Source of the DNA: SICV01 sp964372375 | GTDB taxonomy: Archaea; Nanobdellota; Nanobdellia; Pacearchaeales; GW2011-AR1 | DNA: 24,415 nt | Assembly (NCBI GenBank): GCA_964372375.1 | Contig: CAYJQF010000007.1 | Coordinates: forward strand, 1 to 24,415 | Reading direction: 5' to 3' | In this document: in pieces, positions 15,779-22,746 of the stretch | Layout: the number at the start of each line of letters is the position of its first letter | Numbering within the stretch: position 1 is the stretch's first letter | The notes under the pieces: generated by a model | The model's database searches: none | What the model saw: the letters and a program-made list of their open reading frames with translations, nothing else | What the model was told of the DNA's origin: nothing | Program-made: the position numbers and the translations under genes

Positions 15779-17575
15779 TTATTCACCGAGGTACCCGCCT
15801 TTCTGCAGATTCCAAAGCTGTCGGTAGAGGCCAGGTTTCGTAATGAGTTGCCGATGTGTCCCAACTTGCACAATTTTTCCCTTGTCCAAGACAACAATCT
15901 TATCAGCTTTCATGACTGTAGAGAGTCGGTGCGCTATTATAAGAGCCGTCCTGTTCTCCAGGAGCCGTTCCAGGTCTTTCTGTATTTCATGTTCAGTATG
16001 CGAGTCCAAGGAAGAAGTCGCTTCATCGAGGACAAGTATTTTCTTATTTGCTAAGATTGCCCGGGCGATGGAAACTCTTTGTTTTTCTCCTCCTGACAAT
16101 TTCACTCCACGCTGTCCAACTAACGTGTTTTCCTGATAGGGGAACGTTGCCACAACTTTGTCCAATTGGGCAAATTTCATCGCTGCCATAACTTCTTTTC
16201 TGCTCGCATCAGGATTCGAGAATAAGATATTATTATAGATAGAATCATCAAAGAGCACACACTCCTGCGGTACAATGCTTAACTCGGAACGCAATGATTC
16301 TTGGTTGAAATCACGTATATCTTCATTATCAATGAGAATGCTCCCTGCAGGCACATCATACAGTCGATAAAGCAGCTTCACCAGCGTCGTCTTGCCTGAG
16401 CCCGAATGCCCCACTAATGCTACTTTCTCATTCTTGTTAATGAGTAAATTGAAGTTGGTAAAGATGTTTCTGGTGTGATATCTAAAAGTCATTTTTTTGA
16501 ACTCAACAGTGCCTTGTCGAATGATGCATGGTTTTGCATCAGGTTTGTCTTTGATTTCATTTTCAATTTTACCATACTGGAATAAGTCTTCAAAGTCAGC
16601 CATACTTCGATAGAACCCGCGCATGCCATGCACAAACCCAAACAACGGGCCAAAGATATTTACATATACTGTATACACGAATACGAGCGTGCCGAGGCTT
16701 AACTGGCCTGCTAAAAATTTGGTCAGAGGGAAATAAATAAGAAAGAAAGTTCCTAAAGCAAGGATAAGCATGTGCCCGGAATCGAACCATCTAAAATAAT
16801 CCCAGTGTTTCAGCGCCGCTTTTTTGGTGCGTTCGCTCAGATTTAGGAACCTGCTCTTGATGACATCCTCTTTTCCAAAATGCTTGATGGAATCAATATT
16901 CGTAAAGAAGTCGGCAACATTTGCTTTCTCTCTATCTTCAGCTTCATTTACTGCGATGTTTGCAGGTTTCTGCATCTGCTGTATCCACAGACTGTACGTA
17001 ATAAAAACGAGTGCCGTGATGACTACTACGAGAGTAGTAGCAACATCAAAATATAAGAGAGAAACACCAACAACAATGAGTTGAAACAGCAGGGGAAACG
17101 TGCTGAAGGTAATAAAGTCAGTCATGCGCTCGACTGCGCTTGCTCCTCTGCCCAAGCGTGCAATTAAGCTGCCTGTTTTATGAGTAGTATGAAAGCTGTA
17201 TGATAAGTAAAGCAGATGATTGAAGAACTTTCTTTTCAAATCAGTAATAATGCCTGCTTCAAGTTTATTGAGTAAATGTAAGTGTAGCCACTTACTGACT
17301 ACCTTGAGCGCTGAAGCACCTATAAACACACCTGCAACGACCAAAAGAATTTGAACATAAGCAGCTTGTATGAGCGTTCCACCTAAGAATTGAGTGCCTC
17401 GGTCAATAATGATCTTAAAGAGAAATTTGTCTAAGACATATAACATTTCAAGCAGCAAAATAAATATAATCAGAAAGAAGGTGGTGCTCTTATACTTTTT
17501 TAAGAACTCAAAGTAGACCTTTGTGTTATAGATAAAATCTATTTTTCTGCGCCTGCTTTGTTTTTCTATGGACAT
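15779..17575 (-). CDS. ABC exporter, fused membrane and ATPase half-transporter, 598 aa
   Basis: Type IV ABC exporter half, likely acting as a homodimer to move lipids or other hydrophobic compounds. Residues 30-320 hold six membrane segments (for example 32-47, 75-90, 160-178, 181-198, 268-285, 295-315). The ATPase domain carries Walker A GHSGSGKT (389-396), the Q-loop Q437, the signature LSGGEKQR (493-500), Walker B ILVLDE (513-518) with catalytic E518, and the switch H549. All are intact. The start is unusual: the nearest TATA-like box (17581-17588) is only 6 bases upstream and fits the divergent ORF instead. A weaker minus-strand box (CTCTATAAG, 17622-17630) would give a leader of about 20 bases. 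No other in-frame start is close. Confidence 0.95.
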   Translation of the reverse strand: MSIEKQSRRRKIDFIYNTKVYFEFLKKYKSTTFFLIIFILLLEMLYVLDKFLFKIIIDRGTQFLGGTLIQAAYVQILLVVAGVFIGASALKVVSKWLHLHLLNKLEAGIITDLKRKFFNHLLYLSYSFHTTHKTGSLIARLGRGASAVERMTDFITFSTFPLLFQLIVVGVSLLYFDVATTLVVVITALVFITYSLWIQQMQKPANIAVNEAEDREKANVADFFTNIDSIKHFGKEDVIKSRFLNLSERTKKAALKHWDYFRWFDSGHMLILALGTFFLIYFPLTKFLAGQLSLGTLVFVYTVYVNIFGPLFGFVHGMRGFYRSMADFEDLFQYGKIENEIKDKPDAKPCIIRQGTVEFKKMTFRYHTRNIFTNFNLLINKNEKVALVGHSGSGKTTLVKLLYRLYDVPAGSILIDNEDIRDFNQESLRSELSIVPQECVLFDDSIYNNILFSNPDASRKEVMAAMKFAQLDKVVATFPYQENTLVGQRGVKLSGGEKQRVSIARAILANKKILVLDEATSSLDSHTEHEIQKDLERLLENRTALIIAHRLSTVMKADKIVVLDKGKIVQVGTHRQLITKPGLYRQLWNLQKGGYLGE

Positions 17576-17580
17576 GAATA

Positions 17581-17588
17581 TTTATATA
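17581..17588 (+). promoter_or_regulatory. TATA box for the 42-aa ORF
   Basis: TTTATATA ends 21 bases before the ATG at 17609, matching the local leaderless spacing. It lies 6 bases from the divergent ABC gene start, too close to serve it in the same way. Confidence 0.6.
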
Positions 17589-17608
17589 CTCGGGATACGT
17601 CTATCTCT

Positions 17609-17737
17609 ATGCGCCCGAATGCTTATAGAGCAGCCGCTTCTGAGTACTATTACAAAGAAACCGAAGAGGAGGATACCACTCCCCAGGATGAAAGTGACAG
17701 CACATACGAAGATATAGAAGAAACAAGCGTTTTTTAA
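17609..17737 (+). CDS. Tiny acidic protein, 42 aa
   Basis: An ATG frame of 43 codons divergent from the ABC exporter. It opens MRPNAYRAAASEYYYKE and then becomes very acidic (ETEEEDTTPQDESDS, TYEDIEETSVF), with no hydrophobic core. It is likely unstructured and perhaps a binding peptide. The TATA box at 17581-17588 has the spacing seen at the other genes here, the main support that it is real. The possible weaker ABC promoter lies inside this ORF, so the two may interfere. 17738-17805 holds no gene. Confidence 0.5.
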   Translation: MRPNAYRAAASEYYYKETEEEDTTPQDESDSTYEDIEETSVF

Positions 17738-17805
17738 TCTTTCCTCGAGGGTAAACGGGCGGGGAAAAGTATATATACAAGGAAGCGTTAAGAGGTAGAG
17801 AACCT

Positions 17806-18345
17806 TTATTTCTTTACTGCCTGAAACACAATCTTCGTTGCACACGGCATCTTTGCCTTTACAGATAAGAGAGCATCCTGGGCAATCCTGGCAATTTTGT
17901 CAGTAGAGCATGAAATCATAAAGAGTTCCTGGCCTGCACGCACTTGTGCTGCCCTGCCAATAATGATGCCATAACTCTGCGTCATGCCGGTGCTCATTCT
18001 ATCAGCGCCCGCACCTGCGGCTGTTTTGTTTTCTCTGAGGAAATGGTGTGGAAATACTTTAACGGCAAGATAATACTGCCCCAATGCCTGCTCATCCATG
18101 ACTTTCGTGAGTGCTTGTCTGGCTGCCTCAAGCGCATTATCTCGAACTTGCACTTTTTCCTTTGAAAATAATGTAACTGCATACGGATGTTTCCCCTCTC
18201 GAAAGTCTTTCTGACTGCCGATATGATACTTCACTACTTTCTGCTGGGGAATGGTCTTAATGTACGACTTGCTTTTATTCCTTGATATTCTTGTAAATGG
18301 CCGTGCCTGAAACTTTGAGTATGCAGATGCTTTTCGCAATGCCAT
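17806..18345 (-). CDS. rpl10e: 50S ribosomal protein L10e (uL16 family)
   Basis: Large-subunit ribosomal protein placed near the tRNA elbow and the central protuberance. MALRKASAYSKFQARPFTRI is the standard opening, followed by YIKTIPQQKVVKYHIGSQ, the HHFLRENK loop that reaches the peptidyl-transferase centre, and the AGADRMSTGM and GRAAQVRAGQELFMI segments. An in-frame ATG 18 bases earlier (18363) would add MEGGCI, but the family starts at MALRKA. The start at 18345 overlaps the stop of the 93-aa gene as TAATG, with GGTGG a few bases upstream as a ribosome site. It is the last gene of the L35Ae/unknown/L10e operon and therefore depends on reinitiation or internal SD entry rather than a leaderless start. 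Confidence 0.95.
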   Translation of the reverse strand: MALRKASAYSKFQARPFTRISRNKSKSYIKTIPQQKVVKYHIGSQKDFREGKHPYAVTLFSKEKVQVRDNALEAARQALTKVMDEQALGQYYLAVKVFPHHFLRENKTAAGAGADRMSTGMTQSYGIIIGRAAQVRAGQELFMISCSTDKIARIAQDALLSVKAKMPCATKIVFQAVKK

Positions 18346-18626
18346 TATGCAGCCACCTTCCATTCATTATAGTCAGATACAAAATAGGTTACACTATCAG
18401 AAGGAAAATTACCGGTAATCTCTTGTATTGTCCGTCCAAGAGCATCTCTTGTTTCATTACAGAATACCATCTTTCCTGATTTTCCTTTAAAAGTAACGCA
18501 TAAGTTATAGGCACCATCAGGAGAAAGTCGAGCAAGAGGTACTGTTGCTTTTGGACTTTCCAAGGCTTGCTGAAAATTAGCAACGAGCGCAACCATTGGA
18601 CTTTCACTAGTTCTTTCTTTATTCAT
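18345..18626 (-). CDS. Small unknown protein inside a ribosomal operon, 93 aa
   Basis: I do not recognise this protein. It looks alpha/beta: a helix (VALVANFQQALESP), a strand (GAYNLCVTFKGKSGKMVFC), a helix (ETRDALGRTIQEITGN) and a strand (SVTYFVSDYNEWKV). It overlaps both neighbours by the TAATG rule (18624-18628 upstream, 18343-18347 downstream) and has a clear SD, GAGGTG at 18631-18636. Being sandwiched in phase between two ribosomal proteins makes a role in ribosome assembly, translation or RNA binding plausible, but that is inference from context. Confidence 0.75.
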   Translation of the reverse strand: MNKERTSESPMVALVANFQQALESPKATVPLARLSPDGAYNLCVTFKGKSGKMVFCNETRDALGRTIQEITGNFPSDSVTYFVSDYNEWKVAA

Positions 18627-18880
18627 TATACCACCTCAACCTCATGAGTAATCGCTTGTCCAGGCAGTCCCGATTCGAAGATTGCTCTGACAAGACCGTT
18701 ATTCCCATGTGCATCGCTGATCTTTCCCTTAATGTTCTTTCCCGAAGGAGATTTCCACGTAACTTGTTTTCCCGCAGATTTCTTTGCTTCTTCCCTGCTT
18801 TGATAGCCGAGGTCGAGCAAATAATGCTTTTCCTTAATACGGTGTCTGCTCCTGCGGAATTGCACGAGTATGCCTTTCAT
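18626..18880 (-). CDS. rpl35ae: 50S ribosomal protein L35Ae (eL33)
   Basis: Archaeal/eukaryotic large-subunit protein with a small beta barrel. MKGILVQFRRSRHRIKEKHYLL matches the family N-terminus, GKQVTWKSPSGKNIKGKISDAHGNNGLVRAIF matches the central GK.V.WK...GK...GKI...HG..G.VRA.F region, and SGLPGQAI is the conserved end. 84 residues is the normal archaeal length. It opens the operon: minus-strand TTTAAAAA (18902-18909) is 22 bases before the start, while the two genes after it use SD sequences and TAATG overlaps. It is absent from bacteria, so it is direct evidence of an archaeal genome. Confidence 0.95.
   Translation of the reverse strand: MKGILVQFRRSRHRIKEKHYLLDLGYQSREEAKKSAGKQVTWKSPSGKNIKGKISDAHGNNGLVRAIFESGLPGQAITHEVEVV
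18631..18636 (-). promoter_or_regulatory. Shine-Dalgarno sequence, GAGGTG
   Basis: On the minus strand GAGGTGGTATAATG places a near-perfect SD five bases before the ATG of the 93-aa gene. It lies in the coding region of L35Ae. SD sequences appear only at internal operon genes in this window. Confidence 0.7.
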
Positions 18881-18901
18881 AGATTCTCTGAGAAAAGGAG
18901 C

Positions 18902-18909
18902 TTTTTAAA
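18902..18909 (-). promoter_or_regulatory. Promoter of the L35Ae/L10e operon
   Basis: TTTAAAAA read on the minus strand, 22 bases before the L35Ae start at 18880. The first gene of the operon is therefore leaderless. Confidence 0.6.
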
Positions 18910-18928
18910 GGTTATGAGGTTTATTTGC

Positions 18929-19183
18929 TTATCTGCTGAGGAACTGATAACCTGCATGAGACAGCTCAGTATGATAGTCATTTTCCATACAGGAGACCGC
19001 CCGCATGACCTGAGTAGCATTATGAAAGGCTTCATCAATCTCAACTAAACGGGGCTTTACCTGCCTTACGAATTCATGACGAGATTTAGGAAGAGGTTTT
19101 CGTTCTGCATGCAAGGATTGATAAAATTCATATGCCAACCCAGCGGCAGCCCTTACATCATCCTCAGTCATTTCTCGCGCCAT
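18929..19183 (-). CDS. Small unknown helical protein, 84 aa
   Basis: Not recognised. It is helical and charged (EDDVRAAAGLAYEFYQSLHAERKPLPKSRHEFVRQVKPRLVEIDEAF), with C65 and a His/aromatic-rich tail (ENDYHTELSHAGYQF). The minus-strand CTTATAAA (19208-19215) lies 25 bases before the start. It sits alone between the ribosomal operon and the 129-aa gene, all on the same strand but each with its own box. Confidence 0.55.
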   Translation of the reverse strand: MAREMTEDDVRAAAGLAYEFYQSLHAERKPLPKSRHEFVRQVKPRLVEIDEAFHNATQVMRAVSCMENDYHTELSHAGYQFLSR

Positions 19184-19242
19184 AGCAAGCTACTCACTTT
19201 TTAGAGCTTTATAAGAATATCGGTTCTATTTTTTGATAGATA

Positions 19243-19632
19243 TTATCGCACTCGTTTCATTCTCTGAATCAATTCAAAAATAGTAGGGCCCTCTACAAAC
19301 GCGTCCATCCCTGCAGAGCGGTATTTGGCACGCCAGGCTGCTACTAATCCCTCTTGTTCTCGTATTTCTCTATATCTAAGATTATTTCGAACTCTAACAT
19401 TAGCAAGTGCTTGCTGATATGCTCGAAAGGCAGCGCTATTTTCTTCCGCTTCCGCAAAGAAGTCACCAGCCTGAGTGAAATGAGCAACTGCCCGCGCTGC
19501 ATAAGGAAGCGCATGGAGTTTATTACAGAGAAAGACGGAAAGACCAGCAGGCCTTAATTCTTGTTCAGCAAGGTCTAATGCTCTCTCTGCCTTAGCAACT
19601 AATTCAGTTCGTCTCATAACTGCTGTTTCCAT
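19243..19632 (-). CDS. Small TPR-like helical protein, 129 aa
   Basis: Unknown function. Residues 10-95 are paired helices (ELVAKAERALDLAEQELRPAG, AARAVAHFTQAGDFFAEAEENSAAFRAYQQALANV) with tetratricopeptide-like spacing. The C-terminus is a short helix (PTIFELIQRMKRV). It is probably a small protein-binding module. TTTATAAA at 19655-19662 (palindromic) lies 23 bases before the ATG at 19632. An in-frame ATG at codon 6 is possible but fits the box less well. Confidence 0.55.
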   Translation of the reverse strand: METAVMRRTELVAKAERALDLAEQELRPAGLSVFLCNKLHALPYAARAVAHFTQAGDFFAEAEENSAAFRAYQQALANVRVRNNLRYREIREQEGLVAAWRAKYRSAGMDAFVEGPTIFELIQRMKRVR

Positions 19633-19673
19633 GATATTGCGTGACTTTTTGAGATTTATAAAGATGCTGGTGC

Positions 19674-20159
19674 CTATCCAACGGTAGCAATGGGCACGCG
19701 ATTTCTTCTTCGCCAGTGTTTCAAATAAGTATCTCTCACTTTGAGCGCCTCATATGCTTCGCTTCTTTGCACCACATCTTCAGGTCGTAGTTCATCATTA
19801 TCAGTGCTGGTCAAAGCACAGGTGAGTATGTGGGCATTGTGCAGTGCTCGTAACGCTTTGAGAAACGAGCACGGCTCGCTTTTAAAACGATCTTGGAGAT
19901 TTGCAAATCGATGAGCATGCACACTATCAGTTGCAAACCGCGTGGTCAAATCACTTACTGCAATTGCTCTTCCCGCATTAAAATCCTCTTGCATAAACTT
20001 GACTAATGCAAAATATCCTGCTGGTACCTGCCGTGCTTCATATCCTTGAGAAACAGGAATTAACACGTGAGAACTAAGGATGTTCGGCTGATTAAAATTA
20101 TATTCGCTCAGTAAGGGAAATCGCATTGCTTGTCTTCTGGTTATAATCTCAGGCAACAT
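19674..20159 (-). CDS. Unknown protein, 161 aa
   Basis: No recognised domain. It opens MLPEIITRRQAMRFPLLSEYNFN, then a mixed region (HVLIPVSQGYEARQVPAGYFALVKFMQEDF), helices (ANLQDRFKSEPCSFLKALRALHNAHIL) and a basic C-terminus (YLKHWRRRNRVP). The basic tail could bind nucleic acid. Minus-strand TATAAATA (20179-20186) is 20 bases from the start. Another ATG at 20163 is out of frame and stops after four codons. Confidence 0.55.
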   Translation of the reverse strand: MLPEIITRRQAMRFPLLSEYNFNQPNILSSHVLIPVSQGYEARQVPAGYFALVKFMQEDFNAGRAIAVSDLTTRFATDSVHAHRFANLQDRFKSEPCSFLKALRALHNAHILTCALTSTDNDELRPEDVVQRSEAYEALKVRDTYLKHWRRRNRVPIATVG

Positions 20160-20210
20160 GCATTACCAGCTCATACGATATTTATAGTTCTTTCCACGCA
20201 TAGTGTCATA

Positions 20211-21977
20211 TTAGAATTCGAGCTCAAATTCACCCAAGGCTTTTTCCAAAACAGTAAACAATGCTCCTGAAACCTTGGTAGTCAGCTTGCCTGAATGCTC
20301 CTGCAATGCTTTCTCAAACACTTCCTTGCTGCTCTTTACTAGTTTGCCCGACTCAATCTTTTTGATATCCTGGCCTTCAATGAGGAAATTATGATTACCA
20401 AGCAACACAAGCTCAGCTTTCCTGCCCTTGTACGTTATCTGCATCGCGCCTTTCTTGCTGCTGATTAAATCAGCGCGCTGTCCATATTCAATTAAGCTGG
20501 CAAGCAGCTCAATTGCTTCTTTCTTAATGGTGTCAATTGTCTGGCTATCTATCTTTCCTGCCTGCATCTTCTCGGAAGCTTCATGCAACTCTTTTAGGCT
20601 CTTTGAAAATCTGCTCTGCACTTTGCCTTTCCGCACCATCTGCTCTTCAAATGCTTTTACTAATTGTGCATGCGACTTGTCTCCGAAGAAGGTCTTCAAG
20701 AGGCTAAAGACTTGTTCATGCAATTCTTCAGTCGTCTTTGCCTGCATTTTCTTCTCTAATTTCGTGCGCAGGGTTCGCAGCATAGCGTTGTATGCTTTCG
20801 TTTCATTCAAAAACTGGTCAATCTCCTTTCCCGGATATTCTTTCAGCTTGCCATACTCATATTGTTTGAATAAGTGCACTGCTTTCTCTAATACTTTTAA
20901 ATCTTTCTCAGACATGATTTTCTCACGGTCAACGAAGACATTCTTCACTTCCTGTACGATCGTCTTAGGCACCGGAGGCGCTTCTCCTGCTAACATCATC
21001 AATGCCTGTGTAGGCGTTACCACACCCCAATAAATGTCAACCATTGCATCCAATAATCTCCGTTTCACAAAATCTTCTGTCTGTTCTCCCTGTTTCATAT
21101 ACAAGTCAATCGCTTCAGGGCTGGGCTTAATCTTACCCATCTTAAGCAATAGCTTCCAAGGAATGAACGTGCCTCGGTCATACAAGGGAATGCCATCTCG
21201 AATAAAGGTGAACATGACGGGGTGTGCATCTTTGACCGACTGCCAGAAGTCAGTAAGCAGATAGACCTGCACATTCAGCACATTTTTAACGCCAGAAAGC
21301 GCCGTTGCCTCTCTGATATACTCATAAATCATACCCCGCAGCCGCTCAAGCAGCTCAATCCTACTCATTCGTTTTACATCAGTATCATCAATGACCACAA
21401 ACACATCCACATCAGAGTCTTTGCCTGCCGTGCCTCTGACTAGTGAGCCGGCAATGACATAGCTGGCAACATACTTGTCAAATTTGCGCAATACCAGCGT
21501 TTTATGGATGCTTGCCAGGCGCAGTGCTCCTAAAAAGCCCTTATCATGCACTGGAAATCCTTGGCTGATAGCATCAAGAAATTCATATTTGCTGTCAAGT
21601 CCATAATTCCACAAATCAACCGGCGTCTTGATGTGCATCCACAAGTTCTCCTTGGTTTCTTTCGCAAGTTTAATGACTTCCAGTTTAATTTTGGGAATAT
21701 TCTTATACTCTTCCTCGGGAATGAGCATAGCCATATGAAGCGGCTTTGTCTCAATCACTTCTTTCGGCAATTGTTCATCTTCTTCAAAGAGCGGAAACGC
21801 AGGCGCAGGCAACAAGACCAGAGCCATAGTGAATGGGTACTTCTTTACAACTGCTTTCTTAAAACTTTCAAGCTTCGTTTTGAGAGCGTTAAAGTCAACT
21901 TGTGGCGTTGCAGGAACACTTCCAGGAGTATAATTCTTGCTCATCGGAGCAGGAACAGCATTCGGTGCTTCTTTCAT
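20211..21977 (-). CDS. Two-domain nucleotidyltransferase-like protein with helical C-terminus, 588 aa
   Basis: Residues 170-200 hold the pol-beta/MNT motif: IAGSLVRG (G177-S178) then KDSDVDVFVVIDD with D189 and D191. The following strand (NVQVYLLTDFWQ, 235-246) has Q237 where the third catalytic Asp would be. Residues 253-285 match the gene at 12763 (HPVMFTFIRDGIPLYDRGTFIPWKLL). The N-terminal 45-155 shows the same strand-helix-strand order without the GS/DxD motif (PLHMAMLIPEE, LWMHIKTPVDLWN, AISQGFPVHDKGFLGALRL), so it looks like a duplicated, inactive copy. Residues 300-480 are helical, and 500-588 end in beta-rich segments. TTTAAATA on the minus strand (21999-22006) is 22 bases away. Likely a lineage-specific relative of the 274-aa protein. 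Confidence 0.8.
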   Translation of the reverse strand: MKEAPNAVPAPMSKNYTPGSVPATPQVDFNALKTKLESFKKAVVKKYPFTMALVLLPAPAFPLFEEDEQLPKEVIETKPLHMAMLIPEEEYKNIPKIKLEVIKLAKETKENLWMHIKTPVDLWNYGLDSKYEFLDAISQGFPVHDKGFLGALRLASIHKTLVLRKFDKYVASYVIAGSLVRGTAGKDSDVDVFVVIDDTDVKRMSRIELLERLRGMIYEYIREATALSGVKNVLNVQVYLLTDFWQSVKDAHPVMFTFIRDGIPLYDRGTFIPWKLLLKMGKIKPSPEAIDLYMKQGEQTEDFVKRRLLDAMVDIYWGVVTPTQALMMLAGEAPPVPKTIVQEVKNVFVDREKIMSEKDLKVLEKAVHLFKQYEYGKLKEYPGKEIDQFLNETKAYNAMLRTLRTKLEKKMQAKTTEELHEQVFSLLKTFFGDKSHAQLVKAFEEQMVRKGKVQSRFSKSLKELHEASEKMQAGKIDSQTIDTIKKEAIELLASLIEYGQRADLISSKKGAMQITYKGRKAELVLLGNHNFLIEGQDIKKIESGKLVKSSKEVFEKALQEHSGKLTTKVSGALFTVLEKALGEFELEF

Positions 21978-21998
21978 AACTCCTGAACTATTTGAGGA

Positions 21999-22035
21999 TA
22001 TTTAAAGCTATCCAGTGAAGATTTAAATATTTAAG
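21999..22035. promoter_or_regulatory. Divergent promoter region, nucleotidyltransferase / zinc-ribbon gene
   Basis: Minus-strand TTTAAATA (21999-22006) serves the start at 21977. The plus-strand stretch 22021-22035 contains TTTAAATA (22022-22029) and TATTTAAG (22028-22035). The latter ends 21 bases before the GTG at 22056. Confidence 0.6.
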
Positions 22036-22055
22036 AGAGATAGTTTATAGAAGTC

Positions 22056-22190
22056 GTGGAGCAAGAAAAAAGTAGTGATGATGAATCTTCATACGTTTGT
22101 GAAGCCTGCGGCTTCATGCTGGAAGCAGAAAAGTGCAAATTGAAATGCAGGCGGTGCGGGTATTTTAGATCGTGTTCTGATTTATTCTAA
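22056..22190 (+). CDS. Short zinc-ribbon protein, 44 aa
   Basis: A GTG-started frame of 45 codons. It has an acidic N-terminus (EQEKSSDDESS) and then six cysteines: YVCEACG (C15, C18), C27, LKCRRCG (C31, C34) and FRSCSDLF (C40). CxxC...CxxC spacing of 13 residues is that of a rubredoxin-type zinc ribbon. The end CGYFRSCSDLF looks family-conserved, though I cannot name the family. It may bind nucleic acid or a protein partner. A TATA box at 22022-22035 and the coherent motif support the frame despite its size. The stop codon lies in CTAAC, which also begins the left edge of the cassette array. Confidence 0.7.
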   Translation: MEQEKSSDDESSYVCEACGFMLEAEKCKLKCRRCGYFRSCSDLF

Positions 22191-22244
22191 CAGGACTTTT
22201 TAGTATGTTATCATAAATTTACTTATGATAACATTATGTTGGGA
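22187..22244 (+). repeat. Left boundary site of the array (deleted attC or attI-like)
   Basis: A perfect 12-bp inverted repeat, ATGTTATCATAA (22205-22216) and TTATGATAACAT (22223-22234), with a six-base loop. It is followed by GTTGGGA (22238-22244), the R' heptamer that opens cassette 1. The left part, CTAACAGGACTTT (22187-22199), matches the start of attC3 (24225-24237, 12 of 13). GTTATCA (22207-22213) equals the R' heptamer of attC2 and attC3. It therefore looks like an attC whose middle was lost; an attI-like site or a transcription-end hairpin (T-tract 22197-22201) are alternatives. Confidence 0.5.
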
Positions 22245-22430
22245 TTTACACCACTCGCCTCATTCTTCGGCTCGGGGAAATAAAAAATTATCTTTCTTCC
22301 CACCCAGATACTGAAAAATTATCGCGAAATACAAAAGAAAAACTTTGCTTAACCCATAAACGAACGAGAAAGAAATTGAAACTTCTTATAACAAAGGTTA
22401 AGCAGTTCGTTTCACTCACCCAAATTTTTC
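22239..22430. other. Noncoding 5' part of cassette 1 with relic site motifs
   Basis: No gene seen. It contains TCGGCTCGGGGAAA (22267-22280), identical to the 14 bases at 24211-24224 next to attC3. It also has two direct copies of AAAAATTATC (22283-22292, 22314-22323), two CACCCA motifs and a 9-bp inverted repeat TGCTTAACC/GGTTAAGCA (22346-22354, 22396-22404). I read it as the remains of one or more decayed attC sites. Confidence 0.4.
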
Positions 22431-22682
22431 TTAGAGTTGGGCTTGAGCAGCTCTTTCCTCAAGAACTTTTCTTGCAGTTATTGCTCTTCTTCTATCTTCG
22501 CCAGTTGAAAAGAAAAGTTCAAAATATTTTCTTAAAGTGGTCTTTCTTTCATCTTTGTTTCTAATAGCATTCAGTTCTTCTGTTGGCTTTTGCTTATATG
22601 CTTCTAAGTAATCTTCGAAAGCCCACTTTCTTTCTATTGCGTCCATGTCTGTGTAAAGACCTGCTCGTTGTATTTGTATCAT
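22431..22682 (-). CDS. Cassette 1 gene: unknown helical protein, 83 aa
   Basis: Unknown. Almost all helix and highly charged: MDAIERKWAFEDYLEAYKQKPTEELNAIRNKDERKTTLRKYFELFF, then EDRRRAITARKVLEERAAQAQL. No cysteines or membrane segment. A small basic helical protein of this kind might bind RNA or act in a toxin-antitoxin pair, but nothing specific shows it. It reads against the direction of attC, which is uncommon in bacterial cassettes. Its own promoter, TTTATAAA (22704-22711), lies 22 bases before the start. Confidence 0.65.
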   Translation of the reverse strand: MIQIQRAGLYTDMDAIERKWAFEDYLEAYKQKPTEELNAIRNKDERKTTLRKYFELFFSTGEDRRRAITARKVLEERAAQAQL

Positions 22683-22703
22683 AAGTTTGTTGTTACTCTA
22701 TAG

Positions 22704-22711
22704 TTTATAAA
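22704..22711 (-). promoter_or_regulatory. Cassette 1 promoter (archaeal TATA box)
   Basis: TTTATAAA, palindromic, 22 bases before the start at 22682. It shows that the cassette brings its own archaeal promoter. Confidence 0.65.
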
Positions 22712-22746
22712 CCTTTCGCCCAACCCTAAAATTTCAAAATAGCCAC

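Noticed and set aside
16772..16790. tRNA-like T-arm sequence on the minus strand (GGTTCGATTCCGGGCAC)
   Set aside because: It encodes WFDSGH in the ABC exporter frame, and no matching acceptor, D or anticodon arms lie around it.
17582..17845. 87-aa minus-strand frame near the ABC exporter
   Set aside because: It overlaps the 42-aa gene and the end of L10e, has no promoter, and its composition is typical of a chance frame.
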